From Bacteroidota bacterium (GTDB lineage Bacteria; Bacteroidota; Ignavibacteria; Kapaibacteriales; UBA2268): 64,000 nt of DNA. Below are positions 27,539 through 38,608 of the stretch, piece after piece. Under the pieces are notes generated by a model, which worked only from the letters and a program-made list of their open reading frames with translations, was not told where the DNA came from and searched no databases. A program made the position numbers and the translations under genes. The stretch covers positions 1 to 64,000 of the forward strand of contig JAJXYC010000001.1 in the NCBI GenBank assembly GCA_021780815.1, written 5' to 3'. Position 1 is the stretch's first letter. The number at the start of each line of letters is the position of its first letter.

Positions 27539-30238
27539 ATGTTCAAAAGACTACTTACTTTATTTATTTTAACTTTTTTCATAACTGGGGCATTGTTTGC
27601 AGAAAGTATAATTAAAGGTACTGTTAAATCTGACGAGAACAATGAAACTTTACCTGGTGCAAGTGTTGCTCTCATCGGGACAAAACAAGGGGCAAAGACA
27701 AATGCCGAAGGCAAATATGAAATTAAGATTTCAAATGTAGGCAGATATACGTTACGAGTAACGTATATTGGTTACACTCCTATGGAAAAGACAATATCTG
27801 TAAAAGCAGATGAAACTATTACGGTGAATTTTTTATTAGGTGCTGCCCCGATTCAAAGCGAGGCGATTTCGGTTGTTGCAAGTCGTGCTCAAACAAGAGA
27901 AACACCTGTTGCATTTTCTAATATTAGTAAGATGGAAATTGAAGACCAATTAGGTTCACGAGATATTCCTATGATTTTAAATACAACACCTGGTGTTTAT
28001 GCTACTGATTTAGGAGGTGGATATGGTGATAGTCGTATTAATATACGTGGATTTGACCAGAGGAATATTTCTGTGATGATTAATGGTGTCCCTGTAAATG
28101 ATATGGAAAATGGTTGGGTTTACTGGTCAAATTGGGATGGACTTGGCGATGTAACTTCGTCAATTCAAGTACAGCGTGGATTAGGGGCGAGTAGAATTGT
28201 CAATCCCTCTGTTGGTGGAACAATGAATATTATTACCGATGCTGCATATTTAAGACCTGGTATTAAATTAAAACAAGAAGTTGCATCGGGCGATTTCCTT
28301 AAAACCACTTTAATTGGCAACACGGGTAAAATTGGAAATTTTGCGGCAACAATTGCGGCTGTCAGAAAAACTGCTGATGGTGTTATTGAAAAAGCTTGGG
28401 ATGATGCTTGGGCTTATTACCTGGGGTTAAGTTATGATATTAATCAGAATCATAAATTAGACTTTTTCCTTATTGGGGCACCACAAATGCACGGTCAAAG
28501 ATATTATCAACCAGGTATTGCTACTTTTGATAAGCAATTAGCAAAAGATTACGGTGTGAGACAAGGATTAATAGATTCTACAATTGAATTAGGATATACT
28601 GCTAATAAAGATTGGGGTGCCATCAAAATTGACCAAGCACATCCTGTAAAAGAATATTATTACGGAAGCGAACACGACCTTTATAGCAATTCATTCATTA
28701 ATACACGAGAAAATTATTTCCATAAACCTCAAATGAATTTAAATTGGTTCTGGAAAATGTCTGATATTACGAGTTTAACAAGTGTATTTTATTATTCAAT
28801 TGGTAGAGGTGGTGGTTCTACTCCAAGTGGTATTGCTTGGGATTCTTTGGGACGTAGTGATATTCAAGGAGCATACAATTTTAATATAGACCCGATATCT
28901 ATAGATCCGAGAAATAGTACAACTTTGCATAAAGCCAAAGGATATCTATTAAATTCAATTAACCAACATAATTGGTATGGTTATTTAGGAACATTGGATA
29001 TTAAATCATCTAAAGAATTGACAATACAAACAGGGATAGACCTACGTTCTTATACTGGTGAGCATTGGCAAGAAGTACGCAACTTACTCGGTGCAGATTA
29101 TGTTTATAATGTTGCTGATAAAACAGTTGATTATACTGCTAATCCTTCACTTGCGTTAAAAAAATTAGGCGATATAGTCAATTATCATTATGATGCTGAT
29201 GTAAATTGGGTAGGTGGTTTCTTTCAAGCGGAATATAAAAAAGATAACTTTACAACTTATTTAAATACATCTTTGTCTAATACTGGTTATAAAAGATTAG
29301 ATTACTTTAGAACAGATACTATGCCTAACGGGCGAGAAACTCCTTGGCAGAATTTTTTAGGTTATACTATAAAACTTGGTTCTAATTACAATATCAATCA
29401 AGCAATGAACGTTTTTGCTAATATTGGTTATTACAATCGGGCGCCACTTTATAGAAACGTTTTTAATGATAATAACTCTCTGTATAATAATATAAATAAC
29501 GAAAAAGTTACTTCTATGGAACTAGGCTACAGCTATTTCCATAGGAAATTTAGAGTAAATGTAAATCTTTATTGGACAATCTGGCAAAACCGTTCTTGGT
29601 ATACAAGTACTAATTACACTGACCCTGTTACTAATGTTGTTACTACATATTACTATAATTTACCCGGATTAGGTGCAAACCATAAAGGCGTAGAAGCCGA
29701 TTTCAGCTATCGTTTAATTAAGCAAGTCAAAATAAACGGTATGTTGTCAGTTGGTGATTGGCGATGGACTAATGATGTTACGGCAACATTTGCTCCTGAA
29801 AATTTAACTGATGCACAAGGTAATCCTGTTATTTTTACAACAAAAGTTTACGCAAAGGATTTAAAAGTAGGAGATGCCGCTCAAACAACTGGCTCAATTT
29901 CTGTTAATTATTACCCTATGAGTAGAACAACATTAACTTTATCTTACACGTATTTTGCTGATTATTATGCGAATTTTAGCCCTGAAAACAGGACTAATTC
30001 TACTGACCGCTCCCAACCTTGGAAATTACCTGCTTATGGTTTGTTAGATGCTCATTTTAATATGACACTGCCATTTGATTTGCCGTTTGATTTAGTATTA
30101 TCTGCACATGCTTATAATTTGTTGAATACTAAATACATATCAGATGCTTATGACCCACCAACGCATGATGCTAATGCTACAAGAGTTTGGGTTGGACTTC
30201 CATTCCGTTGGAATATCGGTTTGCAAATTGTATATTAG
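27539..30238 (+). CDS. TonB-dependent outer-membrane receptor with carboxypeptidase-regulatory domain
   Basis: The frame is open from 27476, but the ATG at 27539 has a GGGG ribosome binding site and starts a proper signal peptide (MFKRLLTLFILTFFITGALF), giving 899 residues. Domains in order are a CarboxypepD_reg-like sandwich (about 22-110; GTVKSDENNETLPGASV), a plug (about 120-250; LNTTPGVYATDLGGGYG, RINIRGFDQRNISVMING) and a 22-strand barrel to the C-terminus (LPFRWNIGLQIVY). The N-terminal domain is that of SusC-like receptors, but no SusD partner is adjacent. The ligand is unknown. Confidence 0.9.
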   Translation: MFKRLLTLFILTFFITGALFAESIIKGTVKSDENNETLPGASVALIGTKQGAKTNAEGKYEIKISNVGRYTLRVTYIGYTPMEKTISVKADETITVNFLLGAAPIQSEAISVVASRAQTRETPVAFSNISKMEIEDQLGSRDIPMILNTTPGVYATDLGGGYGDSRINIRGFDQRNISVMINGVPVNDMENGWVYWSNWDGLGDVTSSIQVQRGLGASRIVNPSVGGTMNIITDAAYLRPGIKLKQEVASGDFLKTTLIGNTGKIGNFAATIAAVRKTADGVIEKAWDDAWAYYLGLSYDINQNHKLDFFLIGAPQMHGQRYYQPGIATFDKQLAKDYGVRQGLIDSTIELGYTANKDWGAIKIDQAHPVKEYYYGSEHDLYSNSFINTRENYFHKPQMNLNWFWKMSDITSLTSVFYYSIGRGGGSTPSGIAWDSLGRSDIQGAYNFNIDPISIDPRNSTTLHKAKGYLLNSINQHNWYGYLGTLDIKSSKELTIQTGIDLRSYTGEHWQEVRNLLGADYVYNVADKTVDYTANPSLALKKLGDIVNYHYDADVNWVGGFFQAEYKKDNFTTYLNTSLSNTGYKRLDYFRTDTMPNGRETPWQNFLGYTIKLGSNYNINQAMNVFANIGYYNRAPLYRNVFNDNNSLYNNINNEKVTSMELGYSYFHRKFRVNVNLYWTIWQNRSWYTSTNYTDPVTNVVTTYYYNLPGLGANHKGVEADFSYRLIKQVKINGMLSVGDWRWTNDVTATFAPENLTDAQGNPVIFTTKVYAKDLKVGDAAQTTGSISVNYYPMSRTTLTLSYTYFADYYANFSPENRTNSTDRSQPWKLPAYGLLDAHFNMTLPFDLPFDLVLSAHAYNLLNTKYISDAYDPPTHDANATRVWVGLPFRWNIGLQIVY

Positions 30239-30260
30239 ATACAAAATAAAAATTTAGTGC

Positions 30261-30285
30261 GAGGCTGTCTTTTTGGGATAGCCTC
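30261..30285 (+). terminator. terminator of the TonB receptor gene
   Basis: Arms 30261-30269 and 30277-30285 (GAGGCTGTC / GATAGCCTC) pair with one G-T pair around a TTTTTGG loop, 22 bp after the stop codon. The same stem and loop recur at 30590-30614. Confidence 0.75.
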
Positions 30286-30583
30286 AATATAGAAAAAATA
30301 TATTAAAATAAGAAATCTACTCCGCTATTAGAATTGATAGTTAGTGTGAAGAGTGGTTTGTTAATGTTTGAAATTTCGTCTCTTGGTCAAAGGTTGCAAC
30401 CTTTTTAATAGTATCGTTCATTTATCTCATCTCACTTTGCATTTCCGCTCTTTTACTTTGAATTCTTTCCCCAAAAACATATTGTTATGTATTCAAAATA
30501 TTTGTTTAATTGTTTTGTTTAATTCAAAATATTTTTAAGAAATCTTCCCTCCTGACAAATATTTATTTTGTGAAAATTGGGAA

Positions 30584-30614
30584 TAAAAAAAGGCTGTCTT
30601 TTTGGGACAGCCTT
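30584..30614 (-). terminator. rho-independent terminator of the large T9SS gene
   Basis: Arms 30590-30598 and 30606-30614 (AAGGCTGTC / GACAGCCTT) are perfect. Read on the minus strand the stem is followed by a run of seven T (30584-30590), a classic terminator 33 bp beyond the stop of the 1888-residue gene. Confidence 0.85.
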
Positions 30615-30647
30615 GATTCCTCATTGCAAATGGAGAGGAGATTTGTG

Positions 30648-33600
30648 TTATTTAACAATATTCACTTTTTTAGTGAAAGTTTGATTACCGATATTAATAA
30701 TTAAATTATAAGCACCAGAATTGAAGTCAGCAGCATTAATAGTTATTTGATTATCACCACTACTCATTTGACCAGTTGCAAATACTTTAACTAATGAGCC
30801 TGCCATATCATATAAAGCAATATTAACATCATTTGCATTTGAAAGATAAATATCAACAACAGAAGATGAATTAACTGGGTTAGGTTGAACTTCGCTAACC
30901 GAAATTACACCATCGTTTCCAAGTAATGTAACAGTTTTTTCATCGCTATATTTAAATTCGCCGTTTTTATCAATCATTTTTAAACGATAAGAATAAGTAT
31001 TGCCATATTGAACTTGATTATCAACAAAAGGACCGTAATGAGTTATAGAAGAAGCATTTCCACGAGATTGTTCTTCACCAATTTTAACAAATCCTTGTTC
31101 TAATCCATTGATAACCAAGGAGCGTTCAATATCAAAGCGAGTAGAATTAATTTCACTTGCAGTAGTCCAATTTAAATCAACACGGTTATTAGATGGAACA
31201 GCTTCGAATGAAAGTAAATCTATAGGAACGACATTACCGTCATTAGCATTAGCATAATCAACAATTGAGCGTAAAGTTTTTTCAATATCACCCCAATGTC
31301 TCCAATCAACACCTAGGATGCAAACATTGTAAGGAACAGCATTTGTAGTAATAGCAGCAATTTTCAAACTATCAGGAACTTTGCTGAAGCTACCCCAAAC
31401 ACGTGTGTTAAAGCTAACAGTATCATATAACATACCAACACGTGGAACACCCATACCTTCTGCTTGCATAGTGAAAAGTCCCGGAATTGGATAATTATTT
31501 GGATATAATTCGCTATTAGTATTTTCCAAATAAGTTTCTTGAACAGGGAATATTTGTAAACGTCCAATATAGATACCATTCAAAGTACGACCTGCAAAAT
31601 TATTATTAGGAACATCTAATGGTGAAACAGGAGATGCCGTACCAGCGTGGAAGTATGAATCAAATGTTGGGAATAAGGATTCATTATTTCTTACAAAATC
31701 TTGGGAACTAATAAATAAATTCTTCTTTTCTACATTTGGAATACCTGAATTCATAAATTTAACTAATTGGTTGTATTCATAAATTGACAAGGTATTTGTT
31801 GTAGGAACACCTGCATTTAAATACGTGTCGTGTCCATCAACCCAGAACATAGTTTTGTATAAATTATAATCTATTGAACGTCTTTCCCATGCTTTTCTAT
31901 CAAATACATCATAATCAATTCTTGGGTCTTCTAAGTCAAGATTACGATACCAACCTAATCTAAATAAACCGGCAGTAAGCGAATCTAAATTCAAATTAGC
32001 CGCAATAATATTTGGGTCAGAAGGTAAGTTCGCAGTATCAAGAGTTTGCCAATGTTCAGTTGATAGAAGCATCTGCAATTTTGAACGTTGCAAGAAGTAA
32101 CGAGTTGTTTCTGAAATTGAATTATTTGAGTTATTTTCATCGTAATTAATGCTAACAACAAATTTATAGCGTGGAGTAACATTTCCATTCATATTAACAA
32201 ATTGAGTTGGAATGTTAGTATAAGCATCAGCAGTTCCATTAAAGCTTGCATAAGCCTGTGGAATAAAATCAGGGCTAACGCCGTCAGCAGTATTAAAGCT
32301 AACTTCACGGATTTCGCCAGGATTCAAATTATTAACAGTAATACTTGTTGTCATTACTAATTTACCATCTTCAAATCTATTATTATTAGATTCACGATAA
32401 ATATTTAATGTAGCAGTAATTCCAGATTGCATTTGTGTTCCATTATTACGAATTTGAGTTTTAACATCAACAGGAGCTTTTGTCATAATATATTGAGCAT
32501 CATCAAATGGGAAACCAGTTGTTGCTTGATAAACAAGAGGTTGAGAGAAATTCAACATTTCAACATCAACCATATAAGGTTTACCAGTAAATTGTTCAGC
32601 ACCAATATTATAACGATGTCCGGCATATCCACGAATACTACCGTCAATATCAATTGTATTGTAATCCAAAGTTAATCCACGACCTTCAAGGACAGAACCA
32701 ACTGGAACAGGATTTGTTCTTGCTCTTAATTTGCTTGGAGAAGTTGCCGAAATTGTTAAATCATTTAAGAAATTATATATTGAAACTGATTTCATATCTT
32801 CGCCTGTCCAAGCTTGCCATTGGTCTAACCTACTAAATTCACGAGGAGCACCCCATTCGTAAACATTCATATCCATTGTTGTTTCAATAAATCTTGCAAA
32901 GTCTGCTGTTGATTGATTAATCCAGTAAACATTATTATTGAAAGTAACATTGGCTTCTTTTGGCATTGGGTTATAATAAAACAATGCAGCTGCTAAATAA
33001 TTATTGCTTTGAATTAAAGCATCTTTAATTGCAACAGCATTGTTTACTACATCTGTATTAAGAACTTGTGCTAATCCAATACCAGCGATTTCACCGCTAT
33101 TTTGGATAAATTCTTCGTTTTGGTCATCTAAAATAATTGTATTGTTAGCTATTTTGTTACCTTTTACATAATAGAAATCTAATTTTGGACGATATGATAA
33201 ATGGTCATCGCCTAAAGTATAATCACGAGAAGGCATCAAAATAATCCCATATTGATTTGTTGTAGTATTAACAACATTGATATCTCTAATAATATTATTT
33301 AATATTGAAATATTGTCATCTGTTGCGGGGAAGAATTGGGTGTTTTGTCCAGAACCAAAATTAAAGCCATATTGATTAACTAAAATTCCGCATGTATTTA
33401 TAGGTGCTTTAATATTACTAATTTCATTACCATCAATTTTAATATCAACATTATGATAACCTAAATTAGTCTTATTTGCTTTTCCACCGAGATAAATACC
33501 AGCGGCAGTTCTTAAAGAATTTTGAATATTGTCGATTCTGTTGTTTGCAATAGTCGTATTGGATTCAAATCCCATATAAACACCAGCAAATCCAATATTA

Positions 33601-36314
33601 GTCATTGTATTTTTCTTGATTGTGTTATTTTTATTGTAGAAAGTAATGATATTATCAGAAAGCGGTTGTTTCAACACACCAATACCTAAATCAACAATAC
33701 CATAACCAAATCCGGAAATTACGTTACCAGAGATTACGTTGTTTTTATTAACAAGCGTATCAACATCATAAGTATTACCACCAGTTTTAACATCATAAGG
33801 AGCGATACTTCTTAAATAAACTGCGGCAGTAATATTATTATCTGCTTGATAGTTAAATTCTCTAAGTGCTCCCGCAGAGAAGCTAATTAATGGAATAGTA
33901 CCTACAAATAATGGATTATTATCTGTAATAAGCAAATTATTTAAAGTAATATTTGAAGCACCATTACCTAAATAGAAAGGAATTCTTACAGATGGATTAG
34001 TGGATTCCATAACAACTTGTATAGTATATAAAAGACCACCATCAAAAGTAATATATCCAGCATTATCAGCATAAAGTTTCTTGGTTGCGCCTGATGTGTT
34101 GTTAATTGGAGCATACAAGTTATTTGGAGTAACAGATTGACCAAATAAAAAGCCAATACCACTTCCAGATTGAACATGTATTTTCACAAAACCACGTTGG
34201 CTGATTTCTTCACTTGCTTTAAAAGTAACTGTGTTTGTAGAACTCATACCTGGTATTTTAGAAGTCATATCAATAGCAGGTTTATCTGTAACTCCGGCAT
34301 AACCAATTGTATAATTTTGGTCAAGGAATTTGAATGTAGTTGGTCCACAAACGCCTTGTTTATATAAAGCATCAACAGCATCTTGGATAGTAGGAAAGTT
34401 TCTTGCTCCTGAGCCATTAGCACTAATTGTATAATCTCCTGATAAACCGCCTATAACTGTAAAAGCATATGCAATATTATTGTTTGATGGAATTTCATCA
34501 TCTGAAATAGGTGCGCTAAACGAAACTGCATAATTTCCAGTTGAAGTTGGAGTAAATGGAATATCGTAATAATAATCAAGCGTGCTGGCTATTCCTGATG
34601 GAATACTTGGAATAATGACAGTTTTAGTATATTGCACAATATTGTTCTTTGTAATCGTAACAGTCATAGGAATATTTGTTGCATCAATAGCACCATTATT
34701 AACTATTCTTACGCCAGGTCTAAATGGAATATATTGGAAAGTAGAAGAACTTGGTGCAAGAACTTGAGTTAAAGCAACTTCCGTTTCAAAATTAACAGAG
34801 AAAACATAGTTTGGACTTCCTGCTCTTGGGATTTGATTATTATCTAAACCAGTGTCAGTGTGGTATTGGTCAGTTGAAACAGTATAAATTACATAATAAT
34901 CGCCAATTGCCGTAGGGTTAAAGTCAGGGAGAAAAACATCTACGTAATTATTTCTTGAAAGAGGAGTATTTAAATTTTGCCAAACTTGAGTTTTTGTTGC
35001 AACTAATGAGTTATTTGCTGCACTATAAATATCAGCTTCAATTGTAAAGTAATTAATGTCGTATTTACCTACGTTAGTTACTCTTAATGATAATGGCACT
35101 TTATGGTCGCCATATTTGTAAGAAGAAGCGTCTTTTGTAACAGGCAAATTAATTTGTGTTGCTTCCAAATCATAATCAAGTGCAATATAAAAAGTAGAAG
35201 TTACTGTTTGATTTAATGATGGGTTTCCCATATCTAAAACAGCAGTAACTTGATACAAACCACCTTTAATCAAATTTTGATTAGTTTTTAAATCTAAAGC
35301 GCCATTTGTACCAGCGGCAATTCCTTTTGCGTTAGCAATATTATAACGATAAGCATTGCCAACTGGTTGAGGAGATAATTGAACTAATTCATTTGTAGTA
35401 TCACTTGGGTCATTAATTGCTGTATAAATTGTTTGTGCATTTGGGTCGCCGATCGGTCCATAAATTTTGTAGCGCAAAGCAACATTTTGTTGGCTGGCTT
35501 CACGTGAAATCAATACGTAAGGTCTGTTTATATCATCGTCATAGATATAATCTTTTGTTAATACATATTTTCCATCAGGATTTACTTTTGTAATTGATGG
35601 TAAAACTTTCAAAGTGTAAGTTTTACCCTTAGGAATTTTGAATGGGGCATCAGCGAGGATATATCTGTTCTGGTCTGGGTTAACGTTGCTGTAATGGAAA
35701 GTAGAAGGATAATTTGGGTCATTTGGCTGTACATTGATATAATTACTTGCAACTGAACCAGTGAAATAGATCCAACCATAAATACTTGACGCACCTAATC
35801 CTGCAGTGTTGCCGTAAATAATTTTAATCTGGTTTGATGATTCATAAAATTTAATTTGAACATCAAAAGTTGAGCCACCACCATTTCCGAAAGTGCGTGC
35901 TTTTCTTTGTTCGATAGTCAAAACTCTGAATGGTGCAATTCCTGTTACTTGATAATAGAAACCATCTTCAGTAACTAAATCGCCAGCATACCAAGAAACG
36001 ATGTTTGGATAAACATATAACTTTGGTATAGCAAGAGCAGAAGGTTCTCTATACGTATTAAATGAGATAAAACCATTGCCGTAAACATACAAAGTTGTTA
36101 CATTTTGGTTATCGTATTTAAACGTAAATGGCATTGTGATGTTGAAAACGGGATCATCGCCATTACCGAGATATGTCCCATTTGTTATAGGGTCGAATAA
36201 TTCAAATCCCTCGCTCATCGTTGAACCTAATAAAGTTTGCGATTGTGCTTTGAAAGACCCTAAAATCAGAAAACTGAGCAATAGTAGCCCAATAATTCGT
36301 TTAGCTGACTTCAC
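30648..36314 (-). CDS. giant T9SS-secreted surface protein with CARDB and beta-helix regions
   Basis: An 1888-residue protein with a signal peptide (RIIGLLLLSFLILGSFKAQSQ). Residues about 30-250 resemble a lectin-like or PEGA sandwich. About 390-650 is a set of CARDB-type Ig-like modules. About 655-1130 is a right-handed beta-helix introduced by NGSGARNFPTIQDAVDAL and rich in NN-I-N-N-T repeats (KNNTIKKNTMTNIG). The C-terminal about 75 residues are a type IX sorting domain (VQPNPVNSSSVVDIYL, LYDMAGSLVKV, SGAYNLIINIG). It is likely exported by SprA and anchored on the cell surface, acting in adhesion or polysaccharide binding. No enzyme motif was identified. Confidence 0.88.
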   Translation of the reverse strand: MKSAKRIIGLLLLSFLILGSFKAQSQTLLGSTMSEGFELFDPITNGTYLGNGDDPVFNITMPFTFKYDNQNVTTLYVYGNGFISFNTYREPSALAIPKLYVYPNIVSWYAGDLVTEDGFYYQVTGIAPFRVLTIEQRKARTFGNGGGSTFDVQIKFYESSNQIKIIYGNTAGLGASSIYGWIYFTGSVASNYINVQPNDPNYPSTFHYSNVNPDQNRYILADAPFKIPKGKTYTLKVLPSITKVNPDGKYVLTKDYIYDDDINRPYVLISREASQQNVALRYKIYGPIGDPNAQTIYTAINDPSDTTNELVQLSPQPVGNAYRYNIANAKGIAAGTNGALDLKTNQNLIKGGLYQVTAVLDMGNPSLNQTVTSTFYIALDYDLEATQINLPVTKDASSYKYGDHKVPLSLRVTNVGKYDINYFTIEADIYSAANNSLVATKTQVWQNLNTPLSRNNYVDVFLPDFNPTAIGDYYVIYTVSTDQYHTDTGLDNNQIPRAGSPNYVFSVNFETEVALTQVLAPSSSTFQYIPFRPGVRIVNNGAIDATNIPMTVTITKNNIVQYTKTVIIPSIPSGIASTLDYYYDIPFTPTSTGNYAVSFSAPISDDEIPSNNNIAYAFTVIGGLSGDYTISANGSGARNFPTIQDAVDALYKQGVCGPTTFKFLDQNYTIGYAGVTDKPAIDMTSKIPGMSSTNTVTFKASEEISQRGFVKIHVQSGSGIGFLFGQSVTPNNLYAPINNTSGATKKLYADNAGYITFDGGLLYTIQVVMESTNPSVRIPFYLGNGASNITLNNLLITDNNPLFVGTIPLISFSAGALREFNYQADNNITAAVYLRSIAPYDVKTGGNTYDVDTLVNKNNVISGNVISGFGYGIVDLGIGVLKQPLSDNIITFYNKNNTIKKNTMTNIGFAGVYMGFESNTTIANNRIDNIQNSLRTAAGIYLGGKANKTNLGYHNVDIKIDGNEISNIKAPINTCGILVNQYGFNFGSGQNTQFFPATDDNISILNNIIRDINVVNTTTNQYGIILMPSRDYTLGDDHLSYRPKLDFYYVKGNKIANNTIILDDQNEEFIQNSGEIAGIGLAQVLNTDVVNNAVAIKDALIQSNNYLAAALFYYNPMPKEANVTFNNNVYWINQSTADFARFIETTMDMNVYEWGAPREFSRLDQWQAWTGEDMKSVSIYNFLNDLTISATSPSKLRARTNPVPVGSVLEGRGLTLDYNTIDIDGSIRGYAGHRYNIGAEQFTGKPYMVDVEMLNFSQPLVYQATTGFPFDDAQYIMTKAPVDVKTQIRNNGTQMQSGITATLNIYRESNNNRFEDGKLVMTTSITVNNLNPGEIREVSFNTADGVSPDFIPQAYASFNGTADAYTNIPTQFVNMNGNVTPRYKFVVSINYDENNSNNSISETTRYFLQRSKLQMLLSTEHWQTLDTANLPSDPNIIAANLNLDSLTAGLFRLGWYRNLDLEDPRIDYDVFDRKAWERRSIDYNLYKTMFWVDGHDTYLNAGVPTTNTLSIYEYNQLVKFMNSGIPNVEKKNLFISSQDFVRNNESLFPTFDSYFHAGTASPVSPLDVPNNNFAGRTLNGIYIGRLQIFPVQETYLENTNSELYPNNYPIPGLFTMQAEGMGVPRVGMLYDTVSFNTRVWGSFSKVPDSLKIAAITTNAVPYNVCILGVDWRHWGDIEKTLRSIVDYANANDGNVVPIDLLSFEAVPSNNRVDLNWTTASEINSTRFDIERSLVINGLEQGFVKIGEEQSRGNASSITHYGPFVDNQVQYGNTYSYRLKMIDKNGEFKYSDEKTVTLLGNDGVISVSEVQPNPVNSSSVVDIYLSNANDVNIALYDMAGSLVKVFATGQMSSGDNQITINAADFNSGAYNLIINIGNQTFTKKVNIVK

Positions 36315-36557
36315 GATATAACTCCTTATTTATTAAAAATTAAATTTAATTTTCAAATACTTCTTTATTCCAAACTACAAATTTAAAAAAAACTTATTCA
36401 TTTGTGATTATTTTTTTAATAATTTCTCACTTTTTATTATAATCTTATTTATTTAGTTAATTTTACATAGCAATAATTATACAAATCTCATTATTTTGTT
36501 ATTTTTATTTTTATTTTTTTTATAAATCTATTGTAAATCTATATATTACAAGATATT

Positions 36558-37085
36558 ATGAATGAACTGTTTTTGTCATCTAAAAAAGACCATCTGCTTT
36601 TCCTTGGATTTGAACTCTTTGCTCTTGGTTTAATTGTATTTTTTTTGTTCAATTTTCAATTTCAAAGTGTGGAAAATATTTCACACTACAATATTATTTC
36701 AACATTTTTATTACTTTTTGGCGCCTATGTTTTTTATATCGGAAATCAAAAGCGATCATTTATTTTTTCAGATTCTACCATAAAATTTATTAACAAAAAA
36801 ACAAAAATGAACATCAATTACCAAGATATTTATTTGGTCCGTTTTTTTCGTGTCGGAAGTTCAAGACAGATTAATATGGGAATTGTAGACAACTATAAAA
36901 ACGATGTATTCCAAATTTCAACCTCTTTTTTTGATGCTAAAGTGCTTAAATTAGTTGCTGAAAAATTAATAGAACTTTCCAAGCAATACGAATTTCTGGT
37001 AGAAGACGAAACGGGCTGGCTCGAATTGGAATCCGGTAATATTTTAGACAAAGATTTTGATGAAAATAATGAAAATAATGAATAA
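36558..37085 (+). CDS. small membrane protein with PH-like domain, function unknown
   Basis: A 175-residue protein with two membrane helices (about 12-33 and 47-63) forming a hairpin. A beta-rich cytoplasmic domain of about 90 residues follows (RSFIFSDSTIKFINKKTKMNI, YQDIYLVRFFRV) with the look of a bacterial PH domain, and the tail is acidic (DEDFDENNENNE-like). It lies 42 bp before cysS and is probably co-transcribed. I do not know its role. Confidence 0.65.
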   Translation: MNELFLSSKKDHLLFLGFELFALGLIVFFLFNFQFQSVENISHYNIISTFLLLFGAYVFYIGNQKRSFIFSDSTIKFINKKTKMNINYQDIYLVRFFRVGSSRQINMGIVDNYKNDVFQISTSFFDAKVLKLVAEKLIELSKQYEFLVEDETGWLELESGNILDKDFDENNENNE

Positions 37086-37127
37086 AATTTATCTTTATTT
37101 TACTGTTTAAATCAATTTTATTAAATT

Positions 37128-38591
37128 ATGCAAATTTATCTTTATAATTCACTTTCTCGTTCGATTGAAGAATTTACACCGATTGAAAACAATACAGTTA
37201 GGATGTATTCTTGCGGTCCGACTGTTTATAACTATGCTCATATCGGGAATTTACGTGCTTTTCTTTTTGCTGATTTGTTGCAACGCTCTTTAAGAACTAT
37301 TGGTAATTTTAATCTTAAATGGGTTATGAATATTACTGATATTGACGATAAAACAATACGAGACAGTCAATTAGGTTCCTCAGTTTGGTTAAAAGAAATG
37401 GGTGAACAAACTCATGACCCTTTAAAAAATTTAAAAGCACTTACAAAATTCTATGAAAATGAATTTTTGCTCGATATTTCAAAATTAGGAATTAATACAA
37501 AGCATTTTTACGAATTACCTCATGCTACCGATTATATAAAACAAATGCAAAACCTAATAGAACAGATTTATAATAAAGGGTTTGCATATATAAGCAATGG
37601 TTCGGTTTATTTTAATGTTGCAAAATGGTCGGAAGTGGATAAATATGGCAAATTAAAAAATATAGATTGGGATAATTTCAAAAAAGGTCATAGAATTGAT
37701 TCTGACACTTATGAACGTGAAGATGTTAGCGACTTCGTGCTGTGGAAACAAAAAAAGGAAAATGAACCATATTGGGATTTTATTCTTGATAATATTTCTC
37801 TACCAGGCAGACCAGGTTGGCATATAGAATGCTCTACTATGGAATATTCAATTTTAGGTCTTCCATTTGATATACATACCGGCGGTATCGATTTGCAATT
37901 TCCCCATCATGAAGATGAAATAGCACAAAGCAAAGCAGGATATGGAATTGAACCTAATCCTTTTTGGTGCCATAATGAATTTTTGGAAGTAGAAGGTAAA
38001 AAAATGAGTAAATCTTTTGGAAACTTTTTTACCTTACGTGATTTAATCACTAAAGGATTTGACCCATTAGATATACGTTTCTCAATTTTATCTGCACATT
38101 ACCGTTCTAAATATAATTTCACTTTCGACGGTGTTATTGCCGCTAAAAAAGCACGATTAAAAGTTCAAGATTATATTTACAAACTTTTCGAATCTACTGC
38201 TTCGCCCGAAATTTTATCCATTCCAAACGAAAGTAATTTAAGAGAACTTGTTTTCAGTGAATTAGCAAATGATTTACATACTCCAAAAGCTATTGCTAAA
38301 CTTTTTGACTTTATCGCTTCTTTCCCTGCTGAAAAACTTGCTGATAGCTTGAAAAACGAATTAATTACTATTTTTACGCTTATTAACGATATTTTTAACG
38401 TATGGGAAATAAACCCTAAAAAAGAAATAGATTTACAAATACCAGACGAAATAACTATATTAGCTAAGCAAAGAATGATTGCTAAACAAAATAAAGACTT
38501 TGCTGCTGCCGATGTTCTTCGTGAAAAAATTAAAAGTCTAGGATTTGTAATTGTAGATAAAAAAGATGGTTTCGATATTAAACCTTTATAA
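37128..38591 (+). CDS. cysS: cysteinyl-tRNA synthetase
   Basis: A 487-residue class I synthetase. It has the HIGH motif as YAHIGNLRAF (about 38-47), Zn ligands including Cys in YSCGPTVYN and in HIECSTMEYS with the HHEDE pair, and the KMSKSFGN loop (about 290). A C-terminal anticodon domain ends in LGFVIVDKKDGFDIKPL. It attaches Cys to tRNA(Cys). The next gene starts 17 bp after the stop. Confidence 0.97.
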   Translation: MQIYLYNSLSRSIEEFTPIENNTVRMYSCGPTVYNYAHIGNLRAFLFADLLQRSLRTIGNFNLKWVMNITDIDDKTIRDSQLGSSVWLKEMGEQTHDPLKNLKALTKFYENEFLLDISKLGINTKHFYELPHATDYIKQMQNLIEQIYNKGFAYISNGSVYFNVAKWSEVDKYGKLKNIDWDNFKKGHRIDSDTYEREDVSDFVLWKQKKENEPYWDFILDNISLPGRPGWHIECSTMEYSILGLPFDIHTGGIDLQFPHHEDEIAQSKAGYGIEPNPFWCHNEFLEVEGKKMSKSFGNFFTLRDLITKGFDPLDIRFSILSAHYRSKYNFTFDGVIAAKKARLKVQDYIYKLFESTASPEILSIPNESNLRELVFSELANDLHTPKAIAKLFDFIASFPAEKLADSLKNELITIFTLINDIFNVWEINPKKEIDLQIPDEITILAKQRMIAKQNKDFAAADVLREKIKSLGFVIVDKKDGFDIKPL

Positions 38592-38608
38592 AAATAAACT
38601 TTTTTATT

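Larger units (their letters stand above)
30239..30647. other. 409-bp gap between convergent genes
   Basis: This gap separates the TonB receptor and the large T9SS gene, which converge. It contains one terminator for each and no coding frame I would support between them. Confidence 0.7.
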
